Assembly (NCBI RefSeq): GCF_029946005.1
Contig: NZ_JAQSDR010000027.1
Span: 121,329 to 185,328 of the forward strand
Direction of reading: 5' to 3'
DNA: 64,000 bases
Source: Aquabacterium sp.
GTDB taxonomy: Bacteria > Pseudomonadota > Gammaproteobacteria > Burkholderiales > Burkholderiaceae_C
Of this stretch, positions 1-9,849 are shown piece by piece (position 1 is the stretch's first letter; each line of letters begins with the position of its first letter). The notes under the pieces were generated by a model, which saw only the letters and a program-made list of their open reading frames with translations, did no database searches and was not told where the DNA came from. Position numbers and translations under genes: made by a program.

Positions 1-1
1 G

Positions 2-769
2 GCCGTGGTCCTCACGCCGGGCATGCACAACTCGGCCTACTTCGAGCACGCCTTCCTGGCGCAGCAGATGGGCATCGAGCTGGTTGAAGGCGCCGACATG
101 TTCGTCAAGGACGACTTTGTCTACATGCGCACCACACGTGGCCCGCAGCGTGTCGACGTCATCTACCGCCGCGTTGATGATGACTTCATGGACCCGGAAG
201 TTTTCCGCAAGGATTCGACCCTGGGCGTGGCCGGTTTGCTGCGCGCCTACCGCGCCGGCAACGTGACCCTCGCCAATGCCATTGGCACCGGCATCGCTGA
301 TGACAAGTCGATCTACCCTTACGTGCCCAAGATGATTGAGTTCTACCTGGGCGAGAAACCGATTCTGCAAAACGTACCGACCTTTTTGGGCCGCGACAAG
401 AACGACCTCAAGTACGTGCTCGACAACCTGAAGGACCTGGTTGTCAAGGAAGTGCACGGCGCGGGTGGTTACGGCATGTTGGTGGGCCCGGCGTCCACCA
501 CGGCCGAGATCGAAGATTTCCGCAAGCAGCTGCTGGCCAACCCCAGCAACTACATCGCGCAACCCACCTTGTCGCTGTCCACCTGCCCCACGTTTGTGGA
601 GTCGGGCATCGCGCCTCGCCACATCGACCTGCGGCCCTTCGTGCTGTCAGGCAAAACCGTTCAGATGGTGCCGGGCGGGCTCACCCGCGTGGCCCTGAAA
701 GAAGGCTCCTTGGTTGTCAACAGCTCACAAGGCGGTGGCACCAAGGACACTTGGGTTCTGGAAGCATGA
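2..769 (+). CDS. Circularly permuted ATP-grasp protein, C-terminal part (5' end outside the window)
   Basis: The reading frame is open to the left edge, so only the last ~255 residues are seen. The sequence matches the circularly permuted ATP-grasp type 2 family (CP_ATPgrasp_2, formerly DUF404/407): it opens with [19 protein letters not shown], continues with [15 protein letters not shown], and has the [15 protein letters not shown] and [10 protein letters not shown] blocks typical of the family. These proteins are thought to be peptide- or amide-forming ligases, but the substrate is unknown. It is followed directly by an alpha-E domain gene, the usual partner; the transglutaminase-like third partner is not present downstream. 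Family assignment is firm, function is inferred. Confidence 0.9.
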   Translation, partial: AVVLTPGMHNSAYFEHAFLAQQMGIELVEGADMFVKDDFVYMRTTRGPQRVDVIYRRVDDDFMDPEVFRKDSTLGVAGLLRAYRAGNVTLANAIGTGIADDKSIYPYVPKMIEFYLGEKPILQNVPTFLGRDKNDLKYVLDNLKDLVVKEVHGAGGYGMLVGPASTTAEIEDFRKQLLANPSNYIAQPTLSLSTCPTFVESGIAPRHIDLRPFVLSGKTVQMVPGGLTRVALKEGSLVVNSSQGGGTKDTWVLEA

Positions 770-899
770 GGAGGATCCCACCATGCGTTACGACGGCTCT
801 CGCGCTCAAAGTCAGCCCCCCGAACCACCAGACGACAGTACCCCGGCCGACCGGCTGGAACCACGTCTGAATCTCCACACTCCACACACGGAGTCCCGA

Positions 900-1856
900 A
901 TGCTTTCTCGCACCGCCGACCACCTCTTCTGGATGGCCCGCTACATGGAGCGGGCTGAAAACACAGCCCGCCTGCTTGATGTCAATTACCAGACGTCCTT
1001 GCTGCCGCAGTCCGACGCCTCAGCGATGCAGGGCTGGAAGGGCTTGCTCGGCATCAGTGAGTTGAGCGAGGAATACCAGAAGCGTTTTGACAAGATCACC
1101 GCGCGTGACGTCATGAGCTTCATGGTCAGCGATGCCAACAACCCGTCCAGCATCCTCAGCTGTCTGCGGGCCGCGCGCGAGAACGCCCGTGCCGTGCGTG
1201 GCGCCTTGACCACCGAAGTCTGGGAGACCACCAACCAGACTTGGCTGGAGTTCAACCGCCTGCTGAGCACCGGCGCCTTGAAGAAGGACCCAGCCGAACT
1301 GTTTGAATGGGTGAAGTTCCGCTCACACCTGTCGCGCGGCGTGACCTTGGGCACCATGCTGCAGGATGAGTCATTTCACTTCCAGCGCATCGGCACCTTC
1401 CTGGAACGCTCCGACAACACGGCGCGCCTGCTGGACGTCAAATTCCACAGTCTGGACACCGAGTTTTTCGGGTCTGGTGCCGGTAACGAAGCCAAGGAAG
1501 TCGATTTCTACCACTGGTCTGCGGTGCTGCGAAGCGTCTCGGCTTTCGAGGTCTACCGCAAGGTCTACCGCAATGTGATCCGGCCCGAGAAGGTGGCCGA
1601 GTTGCTGATCTTGCGCCCCGACATGCCGCGCTCCTTGCTGGCCAGCATGAACGAAGTGGTCAGCAATTTGCGCGCGGTCGCCAACGACCAGAGCGATGAC
1701 ACCTTGCGCCGTGCGGGACGCCTGCGCGCCGACCTGCAGTATGGCCGGATCGACGAGATCCTGGCCACCGGCCTGCACGCCTACCTCACCCAGTTCCTGG
1801 ACCGGGTGGGTGACTTGGGCTACGGCATCAGCCGCGATTTCCTGATGCCGGCTTGA
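900..1856 (+). CDS. Alpha-E domain-containing protein
   Basis: This 318-residue all-helical protein begins MLSRTADHLFWMARYMERAENTARLLD, the classic start of alpha-E (DUF403) proteins, and repeats a related ERSDNTARLLDVKFHSL block in its second half. Such proteins are encoded beside circularly permuted ATP-grasp enzymes and are presumed partners in the same unknown ligase system. I chose ATG 900 because it has GGAG six bases upstream and matches the family N terminus. A second in-frame ATG at 783 has an even better Shine-Dalgarno (GAGGAGG at 768-774, overlapping the previous stop codon) and would add 39 low-complexity residues, so a longer form is possible. Confidence 0.9.
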   Translation: MLSRTADHLFWMARYMERAENTARLLDVNYQTSLLPQSDASAMQGWKGLLGISELSEEYQKRFDKITARDVMSFMVSDANNPSSILSCLRAARENARAVRGALTTEVWETTNQTWLEFNRLLSTGALKKDPAELFEWVKFRSHLSRGVTLGTMLQDESFHFQRIGTFLERSDNTARLLDVKFHSLDTEFFGSGAGNEAKEVDFYHWSAVLRSVSAFEVYRKVYRNVIRPEKVAELLILRPDMPRSLLASMNEVVSNLRAVANDQSDDTLRRAGRLRADLQYGRIDEILATGLHAYLTQFLDRVGDLGYGISRDFLMPA

Positions 1857-1863
1857 GGCGAGC

Positions 1864-3033
1864 TCAGCGCGAAGGCAGTGGTGCGGTGTTCACCACGGCC
1901 TTGGCGAAGTCCGTGCCGATGACGGTTGAACCTGCCGAGGTGGGGTGGTTTGCATCCCAGAACAGGTACTTGTCGGGTCTGGCACACACGGGGCCAGGCA
2001 CGCCCGGGAACACGGGGTTGTAGCAGGGCTCCGTCACGTTGTTGCCCTCGGCCGCAGCCTGAACCATGCGCAACTGGGAATAGGTGTAGGTTTCAAAGCT
2101 GCGCACCTGGGCCTGTGGATATTGCTTGGCAAAGGTTTTGAGCGTGTTGGTGAGCACGATGGCGAACTCGGCGCTGCGTGCCTTGGCGTTGACCAGGTAG
2201 TTGCTCAAGGTCTTGTTGTGGTCGTGCGCGGAAGGAGTGATGCTCAGGTCGGGCATTTGCGGCACGAAGAAGTGGCGTGCACCTCGCTGGTACAGCTTGC
2301 TCATGCCCTTGTTGATGTTGTTGGCGATCTGGTAAGTCGTCAACTTGTTGAAGATGTTGCCGTCGGCGTAGTAGTCATCAGGACCGGTCCACAACACATA
2401 CAAGGCGTTGGCATCCACGGGTGTGGTGGTGCTGGGCTGATTGTCCAGAAAGTCCTGGATCTGCTTGAGCATGCCTTGTTGCATGCCATAAACAGGCATC
2501 AGATTGTTGGTGCCCGAGCGAGCCCCGGCAAAGGCGTAGTTCACCAAGGGAATGTTCAGCGCATTGGTCATGGCCTCGATCACCACGACGCCATCGGAGA
2601 AGCGCCCGCGTTTGCTGGGCGCGTCAGGCATGGCACGGCCTCCGAAATGTTCCAGGCTGTCGGCCAGGTTGCCGGTGTCGCTCATGCTGTCACCGAACGA
2701 AATGGCCTGGCTGTAGCTGTTGGCGAAGATCTCTGTCGGCGGCGTGGGTGCCAGGGGCACGGGTCGCAACCGGATGGCTTGCTTGATGGTCAGCATGCGC
2801 AGCCCTTCGGAGTAAGGCTTCACTGCAGGGCCAAATGCTCCGAGGATGGTGTTCCACACCAGGGGACTTGAGCCAATGACATAGGCGGTCTCCGGCTTGA
2901 GAACAACGCTGCTGAGCTGGCCGGTGAGCGCCAGCGCCAGAGGCGGCAGTTGCTGAGCCATTGCACCGGGCGATGCCATCAAGGTGGCGGCCGGGAACAC
3001 CCAGGCTGCCAATGTGCGGGTATTGAGTTCCAT
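1864..3033 (-). CDS. Secreted SGNH/GDSL-family hydrolase (esterase/lipase)
   Basis: The product has 389 residues. A signal peptide ends near ASPGAMAQQ (cleavage around residue 26). An uncharacterised segment of about 80 residues precedes the SGNH fold. Block I is FGDSMSDTGN with the predicted nucleophile Ser116, and block V is DANHPTSAG with Asp360 and His363 completing the triad. This is the plant-type/autotransporter-like GDSL subfamily, so it probably hydrolyses carboxylic esters of lipids or polysaccharides outside the cytoplasm. No autotransporter barrel follows, so it should be periplasmic or secreted. It lies alone, tail to tail with the alpha-E gene, and has its own promoter region after the yggX terminator. 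The substrate cannot be predicted. Confidence 0.85.
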   Translation of the reverse strand: MELNTRTLAAWVFPAATLMASPGAMAQQLPPLALALTGQLSSVVLKPETAYVIGSSPLVWNTILGAFGPAVKPYSEGLRMLTIKQAIRLRPVPLAPTPPTEIFANSYSQAISFGDSMSDTGNLADSLEHFGGRAMPDAPSKRGRFSDGVVVIEAMTNALNIPLVNYAFAGARSGTNNLMPVYGMQQGMLKQIQDFLDNQPSTTTPVDANALYVLWTGPDDYYADGNIFNKLTTYQIANNINKGMSKLYQRGARHFFVPQMPDLSITPSAHDHNKTLSNYLVNAKARSAEFAIVLTNTLKTFAKQYPQAQVRSFETYTYSQLRMVQAAAEGNNVTEPCYNPVFPGVPGPVCARPDKYLFWDANHPTSAGSTVIGTDFAKAVVNTAPLPSR

Positions 3034-3079
3034 GTTTCCCTTTGGTTTGTAACGTGCGTTAATGTTACCCTGCAGAACA

Positions 3080-3109
3080 AAAAAGCCGAGCGATCAAGCT
3101 CGGCTTTTT
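3080..3109 (-). terminator. Rho-independent terminator of yggX
   Basis: A perfect 12-bp inverted repeat (AAAAAGCCGAGC / GCTCGGCTTTTT) with a 6-base loop lies just downstream of yggX on the minus strand. Its A/T arms give a T-tract on either strand, so it may work in both directions. Confidence 0.85.
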
Positions 3110-3127
3110 GCAGCATGTGGTGGGGGC

Positions 3128-3400
3128 TTATTGAGCGGGTGGCACGTAGCCTTGCACCTGGTCACCACCGCCACCAAAGAAGAACTGCTCCATCTGACGT
3201 GCGAGGTATTGGCGCGCACGTGCGTCGGCCAGGTTCAGCCGGTTTTCATTGACCAGCATGGTCTGATGCTTGAGCCACATCTGCCAGGCTTCCTTGCTGA
3301 CCTCGTTGTAAATGCGCTTGCCCAACTCACCGGGGTAGGGCGCGTAGTCCATGCCTTCGGCTTCTTTTTTGAGGTGGGTGCATTGAATGGTGCGTGCCAT
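3128..3400 (-). CDS. yggX: Fe(2+)-trafficking / oxidative-damage protection protein YggX
   Basis: This 90-residue protein begins [19 protein letters not shown] and carries the family core [20 protein letters not shown] and [14 protein letters not shown]. YggX proteins help protect iron-sulfur clusters against oxidative damage and are implicated in iron trafficking; Cys7 is the conserved cysteine. Length equals the usual ~90 residues. It is a single-gene unit ended by a strong terminator. In many proteobacteria yggX follows mutY; here argA and an unrelated lipoprotein gene are upstream instead. Confidence 0.95.
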   Translation of the reverse strand: MARTIQCTHLKKEAEGMDYAPYPGELGKRIYNEVSKEAWQMWLKHQTMLVNENRLNLADARARQYLARQMEQFFFGGGGDQVQGYVPPAQ

Positions 3401-3578
3401 GAGTGGGGATGTCCAGGAAAAGTCAGTGGGTGGGGCTGGGGCGTTTTTCGCGCACCCTCCAATGGTACGAGGATTGGACGGGTCTGTTCAACCATGGGGT
3501 TGTTGGTAAAGCTCATGGGCGCCATCAGGTCATGGTGGTTTTCATGGAACGATACGAGGTTCCATCAGGAGACTTTGG

Positions 3579-4295
3579 ATGAAATGTGATTCATGGACCG
3601 CCATCGGCGTTCTGGGCGTGTGCCTCACCGTGGCGGGTTGTTCTTCGGCACCCAAATCCGCGCCAAGCCAGGCGCTGCTCGCACCGGTCAATCCAACTTG
3701 TGGTTTGACCACGGCGTCCAGTGGCGAATTGGGCCTGAGTTGCCTGCTCACCGGGCCCCTTGCGGACACCCAGGTGGATGCTGAGCGCCCGGGCAACACA
3801 GCCTGCAGCAGCGACAGTTTCTTGGTCTTCAAGCAAAACATCAGCGCGCCGATCTGGCTGGTGCATGGCCAGAAAGGGGATGAGGGGCCCTTGCACGTGC
3901 GCGTCGGAGGCCGGGTGGGGCCAGGCACGCATGCCGGCAAAATTGGCAAGTCCGCTGGCAACGATTGCGATGCCATCGTCGGCCCGGTGGCCAATTTGGT
4001 GACCCAATATGGTGGAACCTATGTGGCCATGGTCGATAAAACCCAACGGCCTGTTTGCGTGTCCCATTCCCGGTTGATCCTGAGCACGTTCACCCAGAAG
4101 CTGTCCGTGGGCTTGTCGAAGGACATCAGCGACGTCACCCGCGAAAGCACCACTGATACCCTGCAGAAGCGACTTGATCTTGAGGTGGCCACGCAGGTCA
4201 ACCAGTATCTGCACCCTGGCAAGGCCTTGCCCGAGGCCGCGATCAGCCGCCACGGCCGCTGTCCCGATGGTTTCAGAACCTTTGTCGGCAACTGA
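3579..4295 (+). CDS. Putative lipoprotein of unknown function
   Basis: The 238-residue product starts with a type II signal peptide whose lipobox is VAGC (Cys21), followed by SSAPKSAPS, so it should be a lipid-anchored envelope protein. Asp is absent at +2, which favours outer-membrane sorting. The mature part has several cysteines (NPTCGL, LSCLL, TACSS, NDCDA, RPVCVSH, GRCPDGF) that could form disulfides. No family is recognised. ATG 3579 is supported by CAGGAGA 7 bases upstream. It is transcribed towards argA and ends 21 bp from it. Function unknown. Confidence 0.7.
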   Translation: MKCDSWTAIGVLGVCLTVAGCSSAPKSAPSQALLAPVNPTCGLTTASSGELGLSCLLTGPLADTQVDAERPGNTACSSDSFLVFKQNISAPIWLVHGQKGDEGPLHVRVGGRVGPGTHAGKIGKSAGNDCDAIVGPVANLVTQYGGTYVAMVDKTQRPVCVSHSRLILSTFTQKLSVGLSKDISDVTRESTTDTLQKRLDLEVATQVNQYLHPGKALPEAAISRHGRCPDGFRTFVGN

Positions 4296-4316
4296 GGCAG
4301 CCCAGACGCGCGAACC

Positions 4317-5696
4317 TTACTTGAGTGGCTTGACCAGCACCTGCGAGCGCCGGTCCCATTTGTAGTGCCGCTTGCGTGCTTCGGGCAACCAGGCCGGGTC
4401 GACCGGTGCAAAGCCGCGTTTGATGAACCAGTGCATGGTCCGCGTGGTCAGCACGAACAATGAGGATGCGCCCATCGCGCGGGCGCGTTGTTCGATGCGC
4501 TTTAGGATGCGCTCGCCGTCGCCTTGGCCCTGCACATTGGGCGAGACGGTCAATGCGGCCATCTCCGCCGTGCCAGATTCAGGGTAGGCGTGCAGCGCGG
4601 CGCAGCCAAAGATCACGCCATCGTGCTCAATCACGGTGTACTGGGCCACGTCGCGCTCGATCTCGGTTCGGTCACGCTTGACCAGGGTGCCGTCTTTCTC
4701 GAACGGTTCGATCAGTTGCAGGATGCCGCCGACGTCGTCGGGCGTGGCCTCGCGCAGGCTTTCCAGCTTCTCGTCCACGATCATGGTGCCCACACCATCG
4801 TGGGTGAACACCTCCATCAGCAGGGCGCCATCCACCTTGAAAGGAATGATGTGCACGCGCTCGACTCCGCCTTCGCTGGCCTTGACGGCGTGCTGCAGGT
4901 AGAAGGCCGTGTCGGTGGGCTGCATGGGGTTGGGCAGGGTGGCCACCAAGCGTTTGGCATCGGCCAGCGCCAGTTCCTGGTCGATCTCATCGTCGTTGTT
5001 CTGGGTGGCTTCCAGCTCCACCGCTTTGTCGGGGGACTGCACCACGCTTTGCAAGATGCCTCGCACCTCGGTCACGAAGATCAGCTTGTCGGCCTGCAAG
5101 GCGATGGCGGCGCTGGTGGCCACGTCTTCCATGCTCAGATTGAAGGCCTCGCCCGTGTGCGAGAAACCAAAGGGCGACAGCATGACCATGGCGCCGGTGT
5201 CGATGGCGCGGCGCACCGGCATGGCGTCGATCTTGCGCACCAGGCCGGTGTGCATGAAGTCCACACCATCCACGATGCCCACGGGGCGTGCAGTGACGAA
5301 GTTGCCGGAGATGACGCTGACCGAGGCCCCGGCCATCGGCGTGTTGGGCAGTCCCAGCGAGAAAGCGGCTTCGATTTCGTAGCGCAACTGGCCCGCGGCC
5401 TCTTGGGCGCAGTCCAGCGCCACCGAGTCGGTGATGCGCATGCCGTGGCTGAATTTCGACTCCTGGCCTTTGGCCCGCAGCTGTTCTTCCAGCTGCGGCC
5501 GGAAACCGTGGGCCAGCACGATCTTGATTCCCATGGCCTGCATCAGGGCCAGGTCTTGCACGAAGCTTTCCAGCTTGCCGGCGGCGATCAACTCGCCCGA
5601 AAGCCCCACGACGAAGGTTTTGCCGCGGTGCGCATGGATGTGGGGTGCCACGGAGCGAAACCAGGGCACAAAGGTGTGGGGAAAAACCAGGTCCAT
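4317..5696 (-). CDS. argA: Amino-acid N-acetyltransferase (N-acetylglutamate synthase)
   Basis: The protein (459 residues) has an N-terminal amino-acid-kinase-like domain (FVVGLSGELIAAG, VLAHGFRPQLEEQL, AGASVSVISGNFVTARP) and a C-terminal GNAT domain (AALTVSPNVQGQGDGERIL, acetyl-CoA site). It catalyses acetyl-CoA + L-glutamate to N-acetylglutamate, the first step of arginine synthesis, and is normally feedback-inhibited by arginine through the kinase-like domain. Length is a little above the 443 residues of the E. coli enzyme. It is divergent from hrpA with 54 bp between the start codons. Confidence 0.95.
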   Translation of the reverse strand: MDLVFPHTFVPWFRSVAPHIHAHRGKTFVVGLSGELIAAGKLESFVQDLALMQAMGIKIVLAHGFRPQLEEQLRAKGQESKFSHGMRITDSVALDCAQEAAGQLRYEIEAAFSLGLPNTPMAGASVSVISGNFVTARPVGIVDGVDFMHTGLVRKIDAMPVRRAIDTGAMVMLSPFGFSHTGEAFNLSMEDVATSAAIALQADKLIFVTEVRGILQSVVQSPDKAVELEATQNNDDEIDQELALADAKRLVATLPNPMQPTDTAFYLQHAVKASEGGVERVHIIPFKVDGALLMEVFTHDGVGTMIVDEKLESLREATPDDVGGILQLIEPFEKDGTLVKRDRTEIERDVAQYTVIEHDGVIFGCAALHAYPESGTAEMAALTVSPNVQGQGDGERILKRIEQRARAMGASSLFVLTTRTMHWFIKRGFAPVDPAWLPEARKRHYKWDRRSQVLVKPLK

Positions 5697-5750
5697 GAAG
5701 GCGAGCAGCGGTTGAGCGCTTTTTTCTAGAGGGAAGGAACGTTAGCCGCA

Positions 5751-8700
5751 ATGGTACGGGCATTGGACGGCGCTCGGGCGACAGATAATCCCGTTCCTGT
5801 CCCGACCAGAGCGCCCAATCCCTTGTTGCCTCCCATCACTTTCCCAGAATCGCTGCCCGTCAGCGGCAAACGCGCTGACATTGAAGCGGCCCTGCGCGAG
5901 CACCAGGTCATCATCGTGTGTGGTGAAACGGGCTCGGGCAAGACCACGCAACTGCCTAAGATCGCGCTCAGCATGGGCCGGGGCGGCTGGGGACAGGCGC
6001 GCGTGCCGGGCCAGCGCGCCCAGCAGATCGGCCACACGCAGCCGCGCCGGATTGCCGCGTCCAGCGTGGCCAAGCGCATTGCCGAAGAACTGAACACGCC
6101 GCTGGGCGAGGTGGTCGGCTACAAGGTTCGCTTCCAGGACCGCCTGCAACCTGGCGCCTCCGTCAAGCTGATGACCGACGGCATCTTGCTGGCCGAAACG
6201 CAGTCTGATCCATTGCTGCGCGCCTACGACACGATCATCATCGACGAGGCCCACGAGCGCAGCCTGAACATCGACTTCCTGCTGGGCTACTTGCGCCAAC
6301 TGCTGCCGCGTCGGCCCGACCTGAAAATCATCGTCACCTCGGCCACCATTGATGCCGACCGCTTTGCCCAGCATTTCGCATCCAGCAAAGGGCCTGCGCC
6401 GGTCATCATGGTCTCTGGCCGCTTGTTCCCGGTCGAGCAGCGCTGGCGCCCTTTTGAAGACAGCCGCGACTACGGCCTGAACGAGGCCATCACCGACGCG
6501 GTCGATGAACTCTGGCGCGAAGGCAGCGGCGACATCCTCGTGTTTTTGCCTGGCGAACGCGAGATCCGCGAAGCTGCCGACCAGTTGCGCAAGCACATGG
6601 CCAACCAGCGGATGGTGGCCAACATCCTGCCGCTGTTCGCGCGCCTGAGCCAGCAGGAGCAGGACGAAGTCTTCCGCACCGGGGGGGCGCGTCGTGTGGT
6701 GCTGGCCACCAACGTGGCCGAAACCTCGCTCACCGTGCCCGGCATCCGCTATGTGATCGATGCCGGCCTGGCGCGCATCAAGCGCTACAGCTTCCGCAAC
6801 AAGGTCGAGCAGTTGCAGGTCGAGCCGATCAGCCAGTCGTCGGCCAACCAGCGGGCAGGGCGCTGCGGCCGCGTGGCCAATGGCATCTGCATTCGCCTGT
6901 ACGACGAGAAAGACTTCAACGGTCGCCCCAAATTCACCGACCCCGAGATCCTGCGCAGCTCTCTCGCCGGCGTGATTCTGCGGATGAAGTCGTTGCACCT
7001 GGGCCTGGTCGATGACTTCCCCTTCATTGAACCACCCTTGCGCAAAGCGATTGCCGATGGCTACCAGCTGCTCAACGAACTGGGCGCGGTCGACGAAGCC
7101 AACGAGATCACCCCCTTGGGCCAGACCCTGGCGCGCCTGCCGCTGGACCCACGCGTGGGCCGCATGATCCTGGAAGCCAAGGACCGCCAGGCCCTGGCCG
7201 AGATGCTGGTCATCGCTTCAAGTTTGAGCGTGCAGGACGTGCGCGACCGCCCCATCGAGCACCAGCAGGCGGCCGACGAAAAGCACAAAAAGTTCGACGA
7301 CGAGAAGTCCGAGTTCATGGGCACGCTCAAGCTGTGGAAATGGCTGGACGAAGGGCGGGGCGGCCACGGTCACCACGCGCCCGGGGCGCCTGAACAGCAC
7401 AAGCTCAGTCACCGCAAGTACGAGCAACTGCTGCGCGAAAACTTCATCAACCCGCGCCGCGTGCGCGAGTGGAAAGACGTCTACGCTCAACTGAACACCG
7501 TGGTGGCCGAGCACAGCTGGCGCCTCAACGGCAGCCCCGCCACGTACGAGCAAGTGCATTGCTCACTGTTGGCTGGCCTGCTGGGCAACCTGGGTTGCAA
7601 GGGTGAAGACGAAGAGTGGTATCTGGGCGCCCGCGGCATCAAGTTCTGGAAGCACCCCGGCGCCAACCTCTCGAAAAAGCCCGGACGCTGGATCCTGGCC
7701 GCCGAACTGGTCGAGACCACCAAGCTGTATGGCCGGGGCATCGCCAACATCGAGTTGCCCTGGGTCACGCAACTGGGCGCCCACCTGCTGAAAAAGCAGA
7801 TGCTGGAGCCCCATTGGGAAAAGAAAGCCGCCGAGGTCGTCGCGCTTGAGCGCGCCACGCTCTATGGCTTGGTCATCTACAGCAACAAGCGCATCAACTA
7901 TGGCCTGGTCGACCCCGCCATGGCGCGCGAGATCTTCATCCGCGAAGCTTTGGTCAACGGCGAGTGGGAAACGCGCCTGCCTTTCCAGACGCACAACCAC
8001 AAGCTGATCGCCCAGGTTGAGGCGTTGGAGCACAAGTCGCGCCGACAAGACGTGCTGGTCGATGACGAGCTGATCGCCGCCTTCTACGAGGCGCAGATCC
8101 CGCCTGAAGTGGTGTCCGGGGCGACCTTTGAGCGCTGGTACCGCCACGCCAGCCGCGAGCACCCCAAGCTCTTGCACCTGACCCGCGAAGAACTGATGCG
8201 CCACGAGGCGGCTGGCATCACCAGCAGTGCCTTCCCAAAAACCGTTCGACTGGGTGGCATCGACTGCACCACCACTTATCTGCACGAACCCGGCGACGCT
8301 CGCGACGGCGTGACGGTGACCGTGCCCATCTTTGCCCTCAACCAGGTGGGGGAGGACCGGGGTGAATGGCTGGTGCCCGGCATGCTCAAGGACAAGGTGC
8401 TGGCCTTGCTGAAGAGCCTGCATCAAAAGCCGCGCGCCCGCTTGGTCCCCTTGCCCGATTCCGCCGAAGCCTTCGTGCAGGCCGCCACCTTCGCACAGGG
8501 CGGCATGCTCGATGCCTTGATCAAGGCCGTTCGCGACAAGACCCAGCTGGACATCAAGCGCGCCGACTTCAAGCTGGAGCTGCTGTCACCCCACCTGTTC
8601 ATGAACTACCTCGTGGTGGACGAACATGGCCGCCAGTTGGGCATGGGCCGCAACTTGGCCGCGCTCAAGGCCGATCTGGGTCACGAAGCGCGCGGGGCCT

Positions 8701-9707
8701 TCCAGGCCTTGGCTGCGCTCAAGGCGCAAGCCGTGGTGTCGGGTGTGGACGAGTCCGTGCCGGCCGCGCAAACCGTGGCCCCGAATGCCCGTTTCAGCAA
8801 AGCCTCCGTTGGGTCTTCACCGTCAACGGCCTCCGGCGCCGTGGCGAAGGCCAAGCCGCCGCAGCCCCTGACTGACTGGTCCTTCGGCGAGCTGCCCGAA
8901 CTGATGGAAATCCATCGTGGCGGGCACACCCTGATCGGTTTTCCCGCCCTGATCGACAAGGGCGCGCACGTCGAAATCGAAGTGTTCGACGAGCCGGATG
9001 TCGCTGCATCCAAGCACCGCGCAGGCTTGCGCCGACTGGTCGCCCTGCAGATCAGGGAGCCGCTCAAATACCTTGAAAAGAACATCCCCGATTTGCCGAA
9101 GATGGCCATGGCTTACATGAGCCTGGGGACGTCCGACGAGTTGCGCGAGCAAATCATTGACCTGGCCCTGGACCGTGCCTTCCTCCTCGACCCCTTGCCC
9201 ACCAACGCGGCCAGTTTCAAGGCTCGGGTCGAAGAAGGCCGCACACGCCTGAACCTGATCGCCCAGGAAGTGGCGCGCCTGGCGGGCACGGTGCTGGTGG
9301 ATTACGCGGCGGCGGTGCGCAAGCTCAAGGACGTTAAGCCGCCCAAGGAGGTGCATGACGACATCGCCGCGCAGCTTCAGCGCCTCATGCCCAAGCGTTT
9401 TTTGGTCATGACGCCGTATTCGCAATTGCAACATGTGTCTCGTTACCTGAGGGGCACCACGCTCAGATTGGACAAGTTGCGTGGTGACCCAGCGCGTGAC
9501 GCCCAGCGCCTGCTTGAAATGCGCCCGCTGGAACAGCGCTACACGCGCCGCCTGGCCGATCTCAAGGGCGTCGTCGATGCGCGGACTGATGAATTTCGCT
9601 GGCTGCTTGAAGAGTTGCGCGTCAGTCTTTTTGCGCAAGAGTTGCGAACGCCGCAGCCCGTGAGCATCAAGCGGCTTGAGAAAACATGGTCACAAATCAC
9701 GAATTGA
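5751..9707 (+). CDS. hrpA: ATP-dependent RNA helicase HrpA (DEAH box)
   Basis: The protein (1318 residues) contains Walker A GETGSGKTT (residues 58-66), HTQPRRIAA, the DEAH motif in IIIDEAHERS (about 165), TSATI, and QRAGRCGR (motif VI). These are followed by the HA2/OB region and the long DUF3418 C-terminal domain characteristic of HrpA. HrpA is a 3'-5' RNA helicase involved in mRNA processing and, in E. coli, in rescue of stalled ribosomes. Length agrees with E. coli HrpA (1300). An Ala/Lys-rich linker near residue 1020 (SSPSTASGAVAKAKPP) separates the helicase core from the C-terminal part. ATG 5751 is preceded by only a weak ribosome site. Confidence 0.97.
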   Translation: MVRALDGARATDNPVPVPTRAPNPLLPPITFPESLPVSGKRADIEAALREHQVIIVCGETGSGKTTQLPKIALSMGRGGWGQARVPGQRAQQIGHTQPRRIAASSVAKRIAEELNTPLGEVVGYKVRFQDRLQPGASVKLMTDGILLAETQSDPLLRAYDTIIIDEAHERSLNIDFLLGYLRQLLPRRPDLKIIVTSATIDADRFAQHFASSKGPAPVIMVSGRLFPVEQRWRPFEDSRDYGLNEAITDAVDELWREGSGDILVFLPGEREIREAADQLRKHMANQRMVANILPLFARLSQQEQDEVFRTGGARRVVLATNVAETSLTVPGIRYVIDAGLARIKRYSFRNKVEQLQVEPISQSSANQRAGRCGRVANGICIRLYDEKDFNGRPKFTDPEILRSSLAGVILRMKSLHLGLVDDFPFIEPPLRKAIADGYQLLNELGAVDEANEITPLGQTLARLPLDPRVGRMILEAKDRQALAEMLVIASSLSVQDVRDRPIEHQQAADEKHKKFDDEKSEFMGTLKLWKWLDEGRGGHGHHAPGAPEQHKLSHRKYEQLLRENFINPRRVREWKDVYAQLNTVVAEHSWRLNGSPATYEQVHCSLLAGLLGNLGCKGEDEEWYLGARGIKFWKHPGANLSKKPGRWILAAELVETTKLYGRGIANIELPWVTQLGAHLLKKQMLEPHWEKKAAEVVALERATLYGLVIYSNKRINYGLVDPAMAREIFIREALVNGEWETRLPFQTHNHKLIAQVEALEHKSRRQDVLVDDELIAAFYEAQIPPEVVSGATFERWYRHASREHPKLLHLTREELMRHEAAGITSSAFPKTVRLGGIDCTTTYLHEPGDARDGVTVTVPIFALNQVGEDRGEWLVPGMLKDKVLALLKSLHQKPRARLVPLPDSAEAFVQAATFAQGGMLDALIKAVRDKTQLDIKRADFKLELLSPHLFMNYLVVDEHGRQLGMGRNLAALKADLGHEARGAFQALAALKAQAVVSGVDESVPAAQTVAPNARFSKASVGSSPSTASGAVAKAKPPQPLTDWSFGELPELMEIHRGGHTLIGFPALIDKGAHVEIEVFDEPDVAASKHRAGLRRLVALQIREPLKYLEKNIPDLPKMAMAYMSLGTSDELREQIIDLALDRAFLLDPLPTNAASFKARVEEGRTRLNLIAQEVARLAGTVLVDYAAAVRKLKDVKPPKEVHDDIAAQLQRLMPKRFLVMTPYSQLQHVSRYLRGTTLRLDKLRGDPARDAQRLLEMRPLEQRYTRRLADLKGVVDARTDEFRWLLEELRVSLFAQELRTPQPVSIKRLEKTWSQITN

Positions 9708-9849
9708 GAGGGCGGAATTCGGTGCTATGTGTAACCGCAATACGGATGAACGTTACGCCTCGTCACGTTCAAAACGGCGTCAGAATTTCACCGCCCCAGA
9801 ATTCGCATGTCGGGTGCTGTGCCCATTTTTTTTTGGTTTGGAGTTCGTT

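Noticed and set aside
4524..5729. A 401-codon plus-strand frame antisense to argA
   Set aside because: Composition (Gln/His/Val-rich) typical of antisense shadows; argA is unambiguous.
9676..9849. N-terminal extension of the DUF3617-like protein back into hrpA
   Set aside because: It is polar and unconserved-looking, overlaps hrpA, and the signal peptide starts at GTG 9850 with a good ribosome site.
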